A stretch of DNA of 64,000 bases, taken from the NCBI RefSeq assembly GCF_040954645.1, contig NC_092803.1, positions 14,323,230 to 14,387,229 of the forward strand, read 5' to 3'. The DNA comes from Diabrotica undecimpunctata. Its lineage: Eukaryota; Arthropoda; Insecta; Coleoptera; Chrysomelidae. Positions 1 to 10,915 of the stretch are shown piece after piece (the stretch's first letter is position 1; each line of letters opens with the position of its first letter). The position numbers were made by a program, and so were the translations under genes. The notes beneath the pieces were generated by a model. The model had not been told where the DNA came from, did not search any database, and saw only the letters and a program-made list of their open reading frames with translations.

Positions 1-410
1 AAAGTATCATCCCTAAATTCTTTTGGTGCTTCTGTTCTCTCTTTGTCTTCAAAAAGTTGTGCTATATATTGTGTCCATCTCTGCATTTTTTTGTTTATAT
101 CTGTTATAAGTGCACCACTTTCATCTCTTAGTTGCCTAGTTTGAAGTGTTTTTCTCATTCCTGTTAATTCTCTAATTCTTTTATGCATGTTAAAAAGTCA
201 TATTTTCTATCAATTTCTTCTAGTTCTTGGCACTGCTCATGTAACATTCTCTCCTTAGCTTCTTTTATTCTCTTTTTAATTAATCGATCAGTTTCATTAT
301 ATTTAATTGGATTTTTTGTTTTGAATGATTTTCTTTCATTTATTAATAGTAGTATTTCTTCAGTCATCCAGTCTTTATGTTTTCTTTACTTTGGTTTTAA
401 TTGTGATTGT
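1..410 (-). mobile_element. RTE-type LINE fragment, broken
   Basis: Read on the minus strand, 367 to 164 encodes a Lys/Glu-rich stretch (KKRIKEAKERMLHEQCQELE) typical of the linker between endonuclease and reverse transcriptase in insect RTE LINEs. After a stop the homology continues from about 160 to the window edge (WTQYIAQLFEDKERTEAP). The same linker recurs on the plus strand near 22250. The endonuclease and RT cores are absent here, so this is a fragment that probably continues left of the window. Confidence 0.7.
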
Positions 411-788
411 GATGAATGACATTGCGATGACATTGTGATGAATTAAAAATAACCCTAACCAATAATAGTCCAGTCGTCAGAGAGTTAATCCCTAAAAATC
501 ATACTAACAAGCTGAATTTTGCATACAATATTAATTTTGGAAACCCAAAAAAGATGCAAAAAAGTTTACCACTTTTACCCCTGGGCTTCCCCCTAAAACC
601 CACCTCATAGGAGGGTAAAAACGTGAAAAAATCAATTTATACCAAGAATCTGTACAGATTCCTAACACATACGTATATAATTCACTACTTCTGCTGTCTT
701 AAATTGTATTATGCCCTAATTTGATTATTGCATTCATTTTCACTTATACTCAAATATATATGTATATTATAGTTAGTTTGTATTTTAG

Positions 789-1675
789 GTTATCTTCAAG
801 ATGAACACAAAATGGATATTATGGAGACACTAATTGAAGATTCATCTAACGAAGGAAATTATACAAGTCAACACTACAAAAGAAAAACATTAAATAAAAA
901 TATGAAAGTTGCGACAGGCGCAAAACCTTATGAGTGTGAAATTTGTTTTAAGCAATTTAGTCAAGCAGATCATTTGAAAACACATTTGATAGTGCACACT
1001 GGAGAAAAATCTTACAAGTGTGAAATTTGTTTTAAGCCGCTTACTACAGCATGTAATTTGAAAACACATTTGAGAGTGCACACTGGAGAAGAATCTTACA
1101 AGTGTGAAATTTGTTTTAAGAAATTTAGTCAAGCATGTCATTTGAAAAGACATTTGAGAGTGCACACTGGAGAAAAATCTTACAAGTGTGAAATTTGTTT
1201 TAAGCAATTTAGTCGAGCAGATCATTTGAAAACACATTTGATAGTGCACACTGGAGAAAAATCTTACGAGTGTGAAATTTGTTTGAAGCAATTTAGTCAA
1301 GCAGGTCATTTGAAAATACATTTGAGAGTGCACACTCAAGAAAAATCTTACAAGTGTGAAATTTGTTGTAAGCTATTTAGTCAAGCAGGTTATTTGACAA
1401 AACATTTGAGAGTGCACACTGGAGAAAAATCTTACGAGTGTGAAATTTGTTTTAAGCAATTTAGTCACGCAGGTCATTTGAAAATACATTTGAGAGTGCA
1501 CACTGGAGAAAAATCTTACAAGTGTGAAATTTGTTTTAAGCAATTTAGTAGACCAGATCATTTGAAAAGACATTTGAAAGTGCACACTGGAGAAAAACAT
1601 TACAAGTGTGAAATTTGTGTTAAGCAATTTAATCGGGTAGATCATTTGAAAAAACATTTAAAAGTGCACTGTTAA
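789..1675 (+). pseudogene. ZNF-A: C2H2 zinc-finger exon 2, nine fingers, no exon 1
   Basis: The exon follows an acceptor TTTGTATTTTAG ending at 788. Its frame matches the phase-1 donor of the family's exon 1, but no exon 1 is present upstream: the palindrome ends at 431 and an RTE LINE fragment follows. From the internal Met at 812 it encodes a 287-aa protein: a short acidic leader ([18 protein letters not shown]) then nine C-x2-C-x12-H-x3-H fingers joined by HTGEK-type linkers, most starting [11 protein letters not shown]. All nine retain their four zinc ligands. If transcribed it would be a nuclear DNA-binding protein, but it lacks the family's N-terminal domain. I call it a truncated duplicate, with the alternative that it uses another first exon outside the window. 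Confidence 0.8.
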
Positions 1676-1830
1676 GAAAAACAAATGTGACATTTGTTTT
1701 AAGCAGTTTTCTTTCTAAGTATTTAATATGAAACTTTAAATGAAATTACACACTGAAGAAATTTCTTTTAAAGAATTTGACTCAGTCTATGATTTGAAAC
1801 AACATACAAAGACGCAAACCTTAAATTCTT
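1676..1830 (+). pseudogene. Fossil zinc fingers after the ZNF-A stop
   Basis: Directly after the stop codon the sequence still reads [11 protein letters not shown], then a stop, and later FDSVYDLKQHTKTQT, which keeps the finger spacing (F-x5-L-x2-H) but has lost the last His. Mirror-image copies lie at 7542-7696, and a third copy follows ZNF-C. The ancestral array was therefore longer at its C-terminal end and was cut by a stop before the copies arose. Confidence 0.6.
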
Positions 1831-2196
1831 TTTGCTAATTTCATTCTTGCAGTTCCCAATTTACTTCATTCATACGTTTTGCATATTTTTACTAATTACT
1901 AATAATATATCTAACTGATCCTCACTTCTTAATTTTATTGGTGTTCTAGGTGTGTTTACTTTGAAAAGATTCCACTTCGACTTCATCTCCATTTCTTTTT
2001 CTCTTACTACGGGTATCAGTGGTTGCGTCATTGTACATTTTACTTTCTGGCTTTATCGCCAATAGCTATTATTCTACACCGTGACACCACCGAAAAAAGT
2101 CAAGTTAATTCAATTTATGTATTTCAATATTGTTACTTCATACTTAGGTATTTCTTTTTGACAAAAATTTTTGACGTTATACTTCTATACGCGCGG

Positions 2197-2927
2197 TATA
2201 ATATTATATATACCCATATCACATTCAAATGGTTCAGCGACTACATGCTGGAGATGAGATCGATAGGTTGGAATTTTGTAGATGGATTAACAATAATCGA
2301 CCAACGCTATACAGGACACTATTTACAGATGAAGCCCAATTTACCAGAGACGGGATAAATAATTCACGAAATTCCCATGTGTGGGCAGAAGAAAATCCTC
2401 ATGCTATTCGAGAACGTCGTTCTCAGTTAAGGTTTTCGGTTAACGTGTGGATTGGTATCATAAATAACCAATTAGTAGGTCCTCACTTTTTTGATGGTCC
2501 TTTAACAGGGCAGGTCTATTTGAAGTTTCTACAAAATATTTTGCCGAATTTGCTTGCCAACGCGAACGTTGCTATCCGAGGGATGTATTTTCAGCATGAT
2601 GGGGCACCCCCACACTTTTTACTGGCAGTGAGACAACATCTCAATAATGTTTATGGCAACAGGTGGATAGGACGTGCAGGTCCTATTTCGTGGCCTTCAA
2701 GATCCCCTAATTTCAATCCCATTGATTACCATATTTGGGGACGATTGAAGCAACTAGTTTACGCAGTGAATATTAATAACCGACAACAATTAATTGATAA
2801 AATTATACATTGTTGTAATACTATTAGAAACGATCCCCAGAGTATCCGTAATTCAATACGTCAATTAACAATTCGGCAACAAAAATGTGTACAGGCTGCA
2901 GGGTTCCATTTCGAAAATCTATTTTGA
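2197..2927 (+). pseudogene. DD41D (rosa-like) mariner transposase, N-terminally truncated
   Basis: An open frame from Met 2229 (232 aa) extends upstream in frame to about 2205 (YPYHIQ). It has the IS630/Tc1/mariner catalytic triad: FTDEAQF, QHDGAPPH and SPNFNPIDYHIWG. I count 41 residues between the second and third Asp, which is the signature of the DD41D mariners. A family member is about 340 aa, so roughly 110 N-terminal residues with the helix-turn-helix DNA-binding domains are missing. The homology begins immediately after 19 bases (2176-2194) matching the end of the central MITE, so the break looks like a fusion to another element. It cannot be autonomous. The right arm carries a mirror copy at 6445-7175. 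Confidence 0.85.
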
Positions 2928-3707
2928 ATTATTTTTATTTTGTTAACATTATTGTATCTTTTCCAGTTCTAATTTATGGGTTTATCATAACTATGTACAT
3001 ATTTTTAGTTTTTTTTTTAAACTGTTCTTCGTTATTGTTAGTAAACCCTATTCATTCTACAAATGCCCAATCGTCAACATAACCACGTGTAAGCCAAACA
3101 GGGTCGTACTGATGTACGACCTATGTATCATATGATTTTTAAAAATATTTAATTTTGAAACTGTTAGTGTAAGAATTTCTTGAAATTTAATCATTATATC
3201 ACAATTAAACTAAACTCTAAAAAATAACACGACCAGTAAATAACTTAACAATAACTATAACATAAATATAACACAATATAATTAACTTAAAAATCAACAC
3301 GATACAATTTGAATTTAAAATGATGGCAAATTAGGATCTGTAACATGAGAATATGTCTCGCTTACGGTAATAAATTAATTTTTATAGCCTCTTGACGAAT
3401 GAGACGGCGAATATCAACACGTGCTCATGTTTACTGATGGGAATTTGGTAAACGAATAAACTTTAGTTACTGTTTTTTGTTGTGCAGTGACTCAGTTTAT
3501 CATTTCAATTAAAATGTTTGAAATTTATAACATTTGTTTAAATTAATTACCTTATAACTTGATACTTCATTAAGGTTGTTCTATTTTTGGTAAGATTTGA
3601 TCGTTCACTAAAAATTTAATAAAAGTGCAACATTGTCGCATATGTCGTTTTCATTGGCTATTTATGTAGTTTGAAAATCACTTATTGCATTTTAAAAAAT
3701 ATATATA
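2928..3707. other. AT-rich non-coding sequence after the mariner relic
   Basis: No credible gene. A short palindrome GTCGTACTGATGTACGAC lies near 3104. The rest looks like decayed 3' flank of the mariner element. It is repeated inverted at 5665-6444. Confidence 0.5.
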
Positions 3708-4017
3708 CAGGGTGTAATATTTAATACGAATCCCTAAATTAATTTTTCCAAAGCCAGTCCTGGAATTTTTTAGTTTAGCTAATACCAGTCGAATGCTTGA
3801 TAGTAGTGTAGTGTATCATGCAAAAATTAAAAAAATCAAATGAGCCGTATAAACACTACAGTAAAATGAAATAAATGGTCAATTACACAAATCACCCTGT
3901 TAATTAATAAAGAAGAGGAGTTGACATTTTTTAGTGGCCACATGATATGCTCCCTGAGGGACTCTACATATGGTAGAAGTATGTAAAGTTCCTCATGACT
4001 CACCCTGTATAATATAT
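3708..4017. mobile_element. Mariner-end MITE, left arm
   Basis: The 310-bp element starts CAGGGTG and ends CACCCTG, flanked on both sides by TA, the mariner target. No coding sequence. Its ends resemble DD41D mariner termini, so the adjacent transposase family is a plausible source. Confidence 0.65.
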
Positions 4018-4404
4018 TTATGTGATATATTATATATATAATATAATATTTATGTGATATGTTTTGTATTATTTATTAAATGTTCATAATTATTTTAGGC
4101 TTTTGTATTTCAAAATAATAATTACAATAAATCACTGTATGACCGAGAACTGTCAATTTTGAAATACGTTAGTGTCATGTCTAATTGGCAAATTTTTTAC
4201 GTGTTTGGTTTATACACTGGTATATGTGAGTTCGAATCCCAATATGAATTTCCTTTTTTATTTTTGAAATATTTAAAAATCCCACGTTAGTTTTATTAGA
4301 TATATGTAATGTACGCAAAAATGCTAAATTTTAAAATACAATGAAAATTTACAACATAATCCGAGTTGTTGGTTTTTTATTTTTATCTTCCACAAACATG
4401 TTTT

Positions 4405-4967
4405 GAAGTTATACTTCTATACGCGCCTTCGACGTTGGAAATTTGTACGGGGGTGAATCGGCAAAATCATTATATATTTAAGATATAGGTAAGAGAAAGA
4501 CAGAAGATATATTTTCTCTCTCGAGAATAAAAATATTCCTTTTATAAATATATTTAATATTTATTAATATTATTATCATGGTAAATTAAACATATGCGTG
4601 TCAAGTTATGTATATATAATATTAATAAATAAATAATAATATTAATAAATATTAAATATATTTATAAAAGGAATATTTTTATTCTCGAGAGAGAAAATAT
4701 ATCTTCTGTCTTTCTCTTACCTAGGCCACTTATTATTATTTATTTATTAATATTATATATACATAACTTGACACGCATATGTTTAATTTACCATGATAAT
4801 AATATTAATAAATATTAAATATATTTATAAAAGGAATATTTTTATTCTCGAGAGAGAAAATATATCTTCTGTCTTTCTCTTACCTATATCTTAAATATAT
4901 AATGATTTTGCCGATTCACCCCCGTACAAATTTCCAACGTCGAAGGCGCGTATAGAAGTATAACTTC
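4405..4967. mobile_element. Composite MITE at the palindrome centre
   Basis: Both outer ends read GAAGTTATACTTCTATACGC inward. Internal sequence is inverted around position 4686 except for the spacer at 4642-4730. A related, independently diverged copy with a different middle lies at 27044-27617, and a solo end is fused to the mariner relic at 2176-2194 (mirror 7178-7196). No coding potential. Confidence 0.7.
4642..4730. repeat. 89-base palindrome spacer, a direct copy of arm sequence
   Basis: The spacer is not unique: apart from its last few bases (GGCCAC) it repeats the segment at about 4804-4886 in direct orientation, including TTTATTCTCGAGAGAGAAAA. The centre therefore holds two tandem copies of one MITE flank followed by an inversion. 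Confidence 0.8.
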
Positions 4968-5354
4968 AAAACATGTTTGTGGAAGATAAAAATAAAAAAC
5001 CAACAACTCGGATTATGTTGTAAATTTTCATTGTATTTTAAAATTTAGCATTTTTGCGTACATTACATATATCTAATAAAACTAACGTGGGATTTTTAAA
5101 TATTTCAAAAATAAAAAAGGAAATTCATATTGGGATTCGAACTCACATATACCAGTGTATAAACCAAACACGTAAAAAATTTGCCAATTAGACATGACAC
5201 TAACGTATTTCAAAATTGACAGTTCTCGGTCATACAGTGATTTATTGTAATTATTATTTTGAAATACAAAAGCCTAAAATAATTATGAACATTTAATAAA
5301 TAATACAAAACATATCACATAAATATTATATTATATATATAATATATCACATAA

Positions 5355-5664
5355 ATATATTATACAGGGTGAGTCATGAGGAACTTTACATACTTCTACC
5401 ATATGTAGAGTCCCTCAGGGAGCATATCATGTGGCCACTAAAAAATGTCAACTCCTCTTCTTTATTAATTAACAGGGTGATTTGTGTAATTGACCATTTA
5501 TTTCATTTTACTGTAGTGTTTATACGGCTCATTTGATTTTTTTAATTTTTGCATGATACACTACACTACTACCAAGCATTCGACTGGTATTAGCTAAACT
5601 AAAAAATTCCAGGACTGGCTTTGGAAAAATTAATTTAGGGATTCGTATTAAATATTACACCCTG
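5355..5664. mobile_element. Mariner-end MITE, right arm (mirror copy)
   Basis: Mirror image of 3708-4017, with TA-flanked CAGGGTG/CACCCTG ends. At least two substitutions relative to the left copy are visible. Confidence 0.65.
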
Positions 5665-6444
5665 TATATATTTTTTTTAAAATGCAATAAGTGATTTTCA
5701 AACTACATAAATAGCCAATGAAAACGACATATGCGACAATGTTGCACTTTTATTAAATTTTTAGTGAACGATCAAATCTTACCAAAAATAGAACAACCAT
5801 AATGAAGTATCAAGTTATAAGGTAATTAATTTAAACAAATGTTATAAATTTCAAACATTTTAATTGAAATGATAAACTGAGTCACTGCACAACAAAAAAC
5901 AGTAACTAAAGTTTATTCGTTTACCAAATTCCCATCAGTAAACATGAGCACGTGTTGATATTCGCCGTCTCATTCGTCAAGAGGCTATAAAAATTAATTT
6001 ATTACCGTAAGCGAGACATATTCTCATGTTACAGATCCTAATTTGCCATCATTTTAAATTCAAATTGTATCGTGTTGATTTTTAAGTTAATTATATTGTG
6101 TTATATTTATGTTATAGTTATTGTTAAGTTATTTACTGGTCGTGTTATTTTTTAGAGTTTAGTTTAATTGTGATATAATGATTAAATTTCAAGAAATTCT
6201 TACACTAACAGTTTCAAAATTAAATATTTTTAAAAATCATATGATACATAGGTCGTACATCAGTACGACCCTGTTTGGCTTACACGTGGTTATGTTGACG
6301 ATTGGGCATTTGTAGAATGAATAGGGTTTACTAACAATAACGAAGAACAGTTTAAAAAAAAAACTAAAAATATGTACATAGTTATGATAAACCCATAAAT
6401 TAGAACTGGAAAAGATACAATAATGTTAACAAAATAAAAATAAT

Positions 6445-7175
6445 TCAAAATAGATTTTCGAAATGGAACCCTGCAGCCTGTACACATTTTTGTTGCCGAA
6501 TTGTTAATTGACGTATTGAATTACGGATACTCTGGGGATCGTTTCTAATAGTATTACAACAATGTATAATTCTATCAATTAATTGTTGTCGGTTATTAAT
6601 ATTCACTGCGTAAACTAGTTGCTTCAATCGTCCCCAAATATGGTAATCAATGGGATTGAAATTAGGGGATCTTGAAGGCCACGAAATAGGACCTGCACGT
6701 CCTATCCACCTGTTGCCATAAACATTATTGAGATGTTGTCTCACTGCCAGTAAAAAGTGTGGGGGTGCCCCATCATGCTGAAAATACATCCCTCGGATAG
6801 CAACGTTCGCGTTGGCAAGCAAATTCGGCAAAATATTTTGTAGAAACTTCAAATAGACCTGCCCTGTTAAAGGACCATCAAAAAAGTGAGGACCTACTAA
6901 TTGGTTATTTATGATACCAATCCACACGCTAACCGAAAACCTTAACTGAGAACGACGTTCTCGAATAGCATGAGGATTTTCTTCTGCCCACACATGGGAA
7001 TTTCGTGAATTATTTATCCCGTCTCTGGTAAATTGGGCTTCATCTGTAAATAATGTCCTGTATAGCGTTGGTCGATTATTGTTAATCCATCTACAAAATT
7101 CCAACCTATCGATCTCATCTCCAGCATGTAGTCGCTGAACCATTTGAATGTGATATGGGTATATATAATATTATA
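6445..7175 (-). pseudogene. DD41D mariner transposase relic, right-arm copy
   Basis: Mirror of 2197-2927 with the same N-terminal truncation and the same three catalytic Asp motifs. Two amino-acid differences from the left copy are visible (RFSVS versus RFSVN, LIDRI versus LIDKI). The third zinc-finger locus (27618-28730) lacks this block, so it arrived, or was lost, after the loci separated. Confidence 0.85.
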
Positions 7176-7696
7176 CCGCGCGTATAGAAGTATAACGTCA
7201 AAAATTTTTGTCAAAAAGAAATACCTAAGTATGAAGTAACAATATTGAAATACATAAATTGAATTAACTTGACTTTTTTCGGTGGTGTCACGGTGTAGAA
7301 TAATAGCTATTGGCGATAAAGCCAGAAAGTAAAATGTACAATGACGCAACCACTGATACCCGTAGTAAGAGAAAAAGAAATGGAGATGAAGTCGAAGTGG
7401 AATCTTTTCAAAGTAAACACACCTAGAACACCAATAAAATTAAGAAGTGAGGATCAGTTAGATATATTATTAGTAATTAGTAAAAATATGCAAAACGTAT
7501 GAATGAAGTAAATTGGGAACTGCAAGAATGAAATTAGCAAAAAGAATTTAAGGTTTGCGTCTTTGTATGTTGTTTCAAATCATAGACTGAGTCAAATTCT
7601 TTAAAAGAAATTTCTTCAGTGTGTAATTTCATTTAAAGTTTCATATTAAATACTTAGAAAGAAAACTGCTTAAAACAAATGTCACATTTGTTTTTC

Positions 7697-8835
7697 TTAA
7701 CAGTGCACTTTTAAATGTTTTTTCAAATGATCTACCCGATTAAATTGCTTAACACAAATTTCACACTTGTAATGTTTTTCTCCAGTGTGCACTTTCAAAT
7801 GTCTTTTCAAATGATCTGGTCTACTAAATTGCTTAAAACAAATTTCACACTTGTAAGATTTTTCTCCTGTGTGCACTCTCAAATGTTTTGTCAAATAACC
7901 TGCTTGACTAAATTGCTTAAAACAAATTTCACACTCGTAAGATTTTTCTCCAGTGTGCACTCTCAAATGTTTTGTCAAATAACCTGCTTGACTAAATAGC
8001 TTACAACAAATTTCACACTTGTAATGTTTTTCTCCAGTGTGCACTTTCAAATGTCTTTTCAAATGATCTGATCTACTAAATTGCTTAAAACAAATTTCAC
8101 ACTTGTAAGATTTTTCTCCAGTGTGCACTCTCAAATGTATTTTCAAATGACCTGCGTGACTAAATTGCTTAAAACAAATTTCACACTCGTAAGATTTTTC
8201 TCCAGTGTGCACTCTCAAATGTTTTGTCAAATAACCTGCTTGACTAAATAGCTTACAACAAATTTCACACTTGTAAGATTTTTCTTGAGTGTGCACTCTC
8301 AAATGTATTTTCAAATTACCTGCTTGACTAAATTGCTTAAAACAAATTTCACACTTGTAAGATTTTTCTCCAGTGTGCACTCTCAAATGTATTTTCAAAT
8401 GACCTGCTTGACTAAATTGCTTCAAACAAATTTCACACTCGTAAGATTTTTCTCCAGTGCGCACTCTCAAATGTCTTTTCAAATGACATGCTTGACTAAA
8501 TTTCTTAAAACAAATTTCACACTTGTAAGATTCTTCTCCAGTGTGCACTCTCAAATGTGTTTTCAAATTACATGCTGTAGTAAGCAGCTTAAAACAAATT
8601 TCACACTTGCAAGATTTTTCTCCAGTGTGCACTATCAAATGTGTTTTCAAATGATCTGCTTGACTAAATTGCTTAAAACAAATTTCACACTCATAAGGTT
8701 TTGCGCCTGTCGCAACTTTCATATTTTTATTTAATGTTTTTCTTTTGTAGTGTTGACTTGTATAATTTCCTTCGTTAGATGAATCTTCAATTAGTGTCTC
8801 CATAATATCCATTTTGTGTTCATCTTGAAGATAAC
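7697..8835 (-). CDS. ZNF-B exon 2: C2H2 zinc-finger array, twelve fingers
   Basis: Second exon of a minus-strand gene; exon 1 is 10514-10748. The acceptor AG is at 8836-8837 and the exon starts GTTATCTTC, completing a Gly codon with the last G of exon 1. Spliced, the two exons give 457 aa. Exon 2 has an acidic leader then twelve C2H2 fingers with HTGEK-type linkers, ending KVHC. Finger 3 has lost its second zinc His (HLRVRTGEK), so it is probably non-functional; the other arm keeps this His. Compared with ZNF-A it has three extra fingers (9 to 11) and a different finger order around positions 4-5. Expected role: nuclear sequence-specific DNA binding; target unknown. Some family copies in the window are dead, but this one is open throughout. 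Confidence 0.85.
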
Positions 8836-9209
8836 CTAAAATACAAACTAACTATAATATACATATATATTTGAGTATAAGTGAAAATGAATGCAATAAT
8901 CAAATTAGGGCATAATACAATTTAAGATAGCAGAAGTAGTGAATTATATACGTTTGTTTTAGGAATCTGTACAGATTCTTGGTATAAATTGATTTTTTCA
9001 CGTTTTTACCCTCCTATGAGGTGGGTTTTAGGGGGAAGCCCAGGGGTAAAAGTGGTAAACTTTTTTGCATCTTTTTTGAGTTTCCAAAATTAATATTGTA
9101 TGCAAAATTCAGCTTGTTAGTATGATTTTTAGGGATTAACTCTCTGACGACTGGACTATTATTGGTTAGGGTTATTTTTAATTCATCACAATGTGCAAAT
9201 TTACTATTT

Positions 9210-10225
9210 AAAATTACGGTGTTGCCACTACTTTTTGATTACAAAAACTTTATTTTTACCAGTTATTGCCAGTGGTGGCAATCACTTGTTCTAAAGTGGC
9301 AATCACAGGTTACTTTAATATTTAGTATTACAAGTATTTTGTTCATTCCAGAAATGGCACCTAAAAGGAATTATTGAAAAGAGCAATTAGCCAAAGCTCT
9401 AGAATATGTGAAAAAGGGAATCTCAGCAGCTACTGCAGCAAAAATCATGGAGTTCCTCGTAATACTTTGAGGCATAAGGGATGGAAAATCACATTAGTTT
9501 GTTCTATGCATCCTTCCAGAATTTTAACCAACGAAGAGGAATCAGTCTTAGTAAAATGGATTTACATCTATCAGAAAGATATTTTTTCGTTTCAAAAGTT
9601 TCTATATTTCCAACTCACTGCACACCAGTAAAAAATTTCCAATCAAACATTTCTGGCACTCATGGCTCAGATATATGGTCTTGTACTGAGAAGAGATTTA
9701 TTAATACTCTTGAAACAAGTACATCACATGTACACTTGGAAAGTCCATGAAAAGTTCCTACTCCATTTAAGAAAGCACTGTTTGGTCCAGACCCAAAACC
9801 CCAGACAAAGAAGAGAAAACTAAAGGAAAAGATTCCATCAGTGGTAACATAGGAAGCTTGGTGTGAATATCACTTAAACAAAACAAAAAAAAAAGAAAAA
9901 GAAAGAAAAAAAAACCAAAGAAAACTTGCAAGAGAACAAAAATGTCTATTGAAAGAGAAGCCAAAACAGGATATGTCTGATGATGATGGAGAGGATGAAG
10001 AGTGGGTTGAGAGTGTTAGCAGCTGTGATGACAGACTTTTATGAAGACCCTAACAAAGAATTTTGCCCACTAAGTCATAGAGAACTTAGTGTGGGAAACT
10101 ATGTACTTGTGAAATTCCTATTGGTATTTTGAAAAATTTTGTGGCAATTATTGGTTTTTTGTCTTTATATGGTTTCTAGCTTTACCTTTCTTGTAGTGGC
10201 AATGACTGGTCATTTACCTTATCTG
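9210..10225 (+). mobile_element. Tigger/pogo-type transposon relic inside the ZNF-B intron
   Basis: From Met 9354 the reading is MAPKRNY, stop, then KEQLAKALEYVKKGISAATA, the psq-type helix-turn-helix of pogo/Tigger transposases, followed by a frameshifted LTNEEE segment. The DDE core is missing; a Lys-rich tail and an acidic DDDGEDEEWVES segment near 9980 remain. Short inverted ends (TTGCCACTA near 9224, TAGTGGCAA near 10194) may be terminal repeats. The equivalent intron of ZNF-C lacks it, so it inserted after duplication. Its left edge lies within about 20 bases of the palindrome boundary at 9193. Confidence 0.65.
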
Positions 10226-10513
10226 AGCCTGGAAAAGCTCATGGAAATCTTATGTATCACATTCTTTCTTATAAAATCCAGGTTTTATTTCTGCACAGAT
10301 TGGACAAGAGGTAATTACTTATTTAATTTACAGAATAAGAAATCATTTAAATAAGCACTTAATTTGTAATTATCTCCTTTATGCCCTTAAATTGTATTTA
10401 TGTTCAAAATAACATTAATAATGTTCTAAAGCTATCTTCTTGTAGCATCTTAATGCAATTTACTATTTTGGAAATAGGCCACAATTTTATTTTAAAATTA
10501 AATTGTTACTAAC

Positions 10514-10748
10514 CTTTTTCAGTTTTTTGGTTTTCTTCAAATGGGTTTATTTTATTTCCATTTTGTTCTATTTCAGTATATATGAGACATTTCTTTAAGT
10601 CTAAATAATCATATGTGTCATGTGTAGTATTTCTATTGGATTCCTCCCGAATTTCACATTTAAAGCCATCCAAAAGAGCATCATCCAATTCATTATACTC
10701 TATTTCTAGTTTACACGTTTTCTCGCTAAATTCTTGTTTTACTTCCAT
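10514..10748 (-). CDS. ZNF-B exon 1: acidic N-terminal domain
   Basis: Starts at Met 10748 ([20 protein letters not shown]) and ends EENQKTEKG at a donor G|GTTAGT, phase 1. The intron runs 10513 to 8836, about 1.7 kb. The 78-residue domain is acidic, with a conserved [13 protein letters not shown] core and a TYDYLDLK segment. The same exon occurs in ZNF-C and ZNF-D with matching phase, which supports it as coding. I do not recognise it as ZAD, KRAB or SCAN. An MxVKQExxE start resembles sumoylation-type motifs, but that is speculation. About 80 bp of upstream sequence is also shared with ZNF-C before a MITE intervenes. Confidence 0.85.
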
Positions 10749-10915
10749 TTGATTATACTTGATTTTATGTATGCAAATAATAATTTTGGGCCTAAAAAGT
10801 AAAATCAATATAATAAAACTCGGTTAAATATAGAGGTGGCCAAAGGATATTATATTTGGTTGAGTTCAGAGTTTGAGCAAAGAATATAGAGGTATATGTA
10901 GACGCTTAGTTTGAG

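Larger units (their letters stand above)
431..9193. repeat. Giant near-perfect palindrome (inverted duplication)
   Basis: The left arm 431-4641 is the reverse complement of the right arm 4731-9193, with an 89-base spacer at 4642-4730. Paired positions sum to 9372 from the centre to the zinc-finger stop codons (1675 with 7697; 2927 with 6445) and to 9624 beyond the finger array (812 with 8812; 431 with 9193). The difference, 252 bases, is exactly three 84-base finger modules. Only scattered substitutions are seen outside the array, for example one Asn/Ser and one Lys/Arg change between the two 232-codon transposase frames. Homology stops sharply at 431 and 9193, next to an RTE fragment on one side and a Tigger insertion on the other. 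Confidence 0.95.

Noticed and set aside
890..1657. Long minus-strand frames opposite the zinc fingers ([19 protein letters not shown] repeats), also at 7715-8734 and 28755-29618
   Set aside because: Antisense shadows of the 84-bp finger repeat, which has no stops in that frame.
2023..2358. 111-codon frame MRHCTFYF..., and its mirror 7014-7349
   Set aside because: Low-complexity hydrophobic content, overlaps the start of the mariner frame in another phase, no domain. Preserved only because the arms are identical.
2885..3082. 65-codon frame after the transposase and its mirror 6290-6487
   Set aside because: Overlaps the transposase end out of frame and continues in AT-rich flank; no homology recognised.
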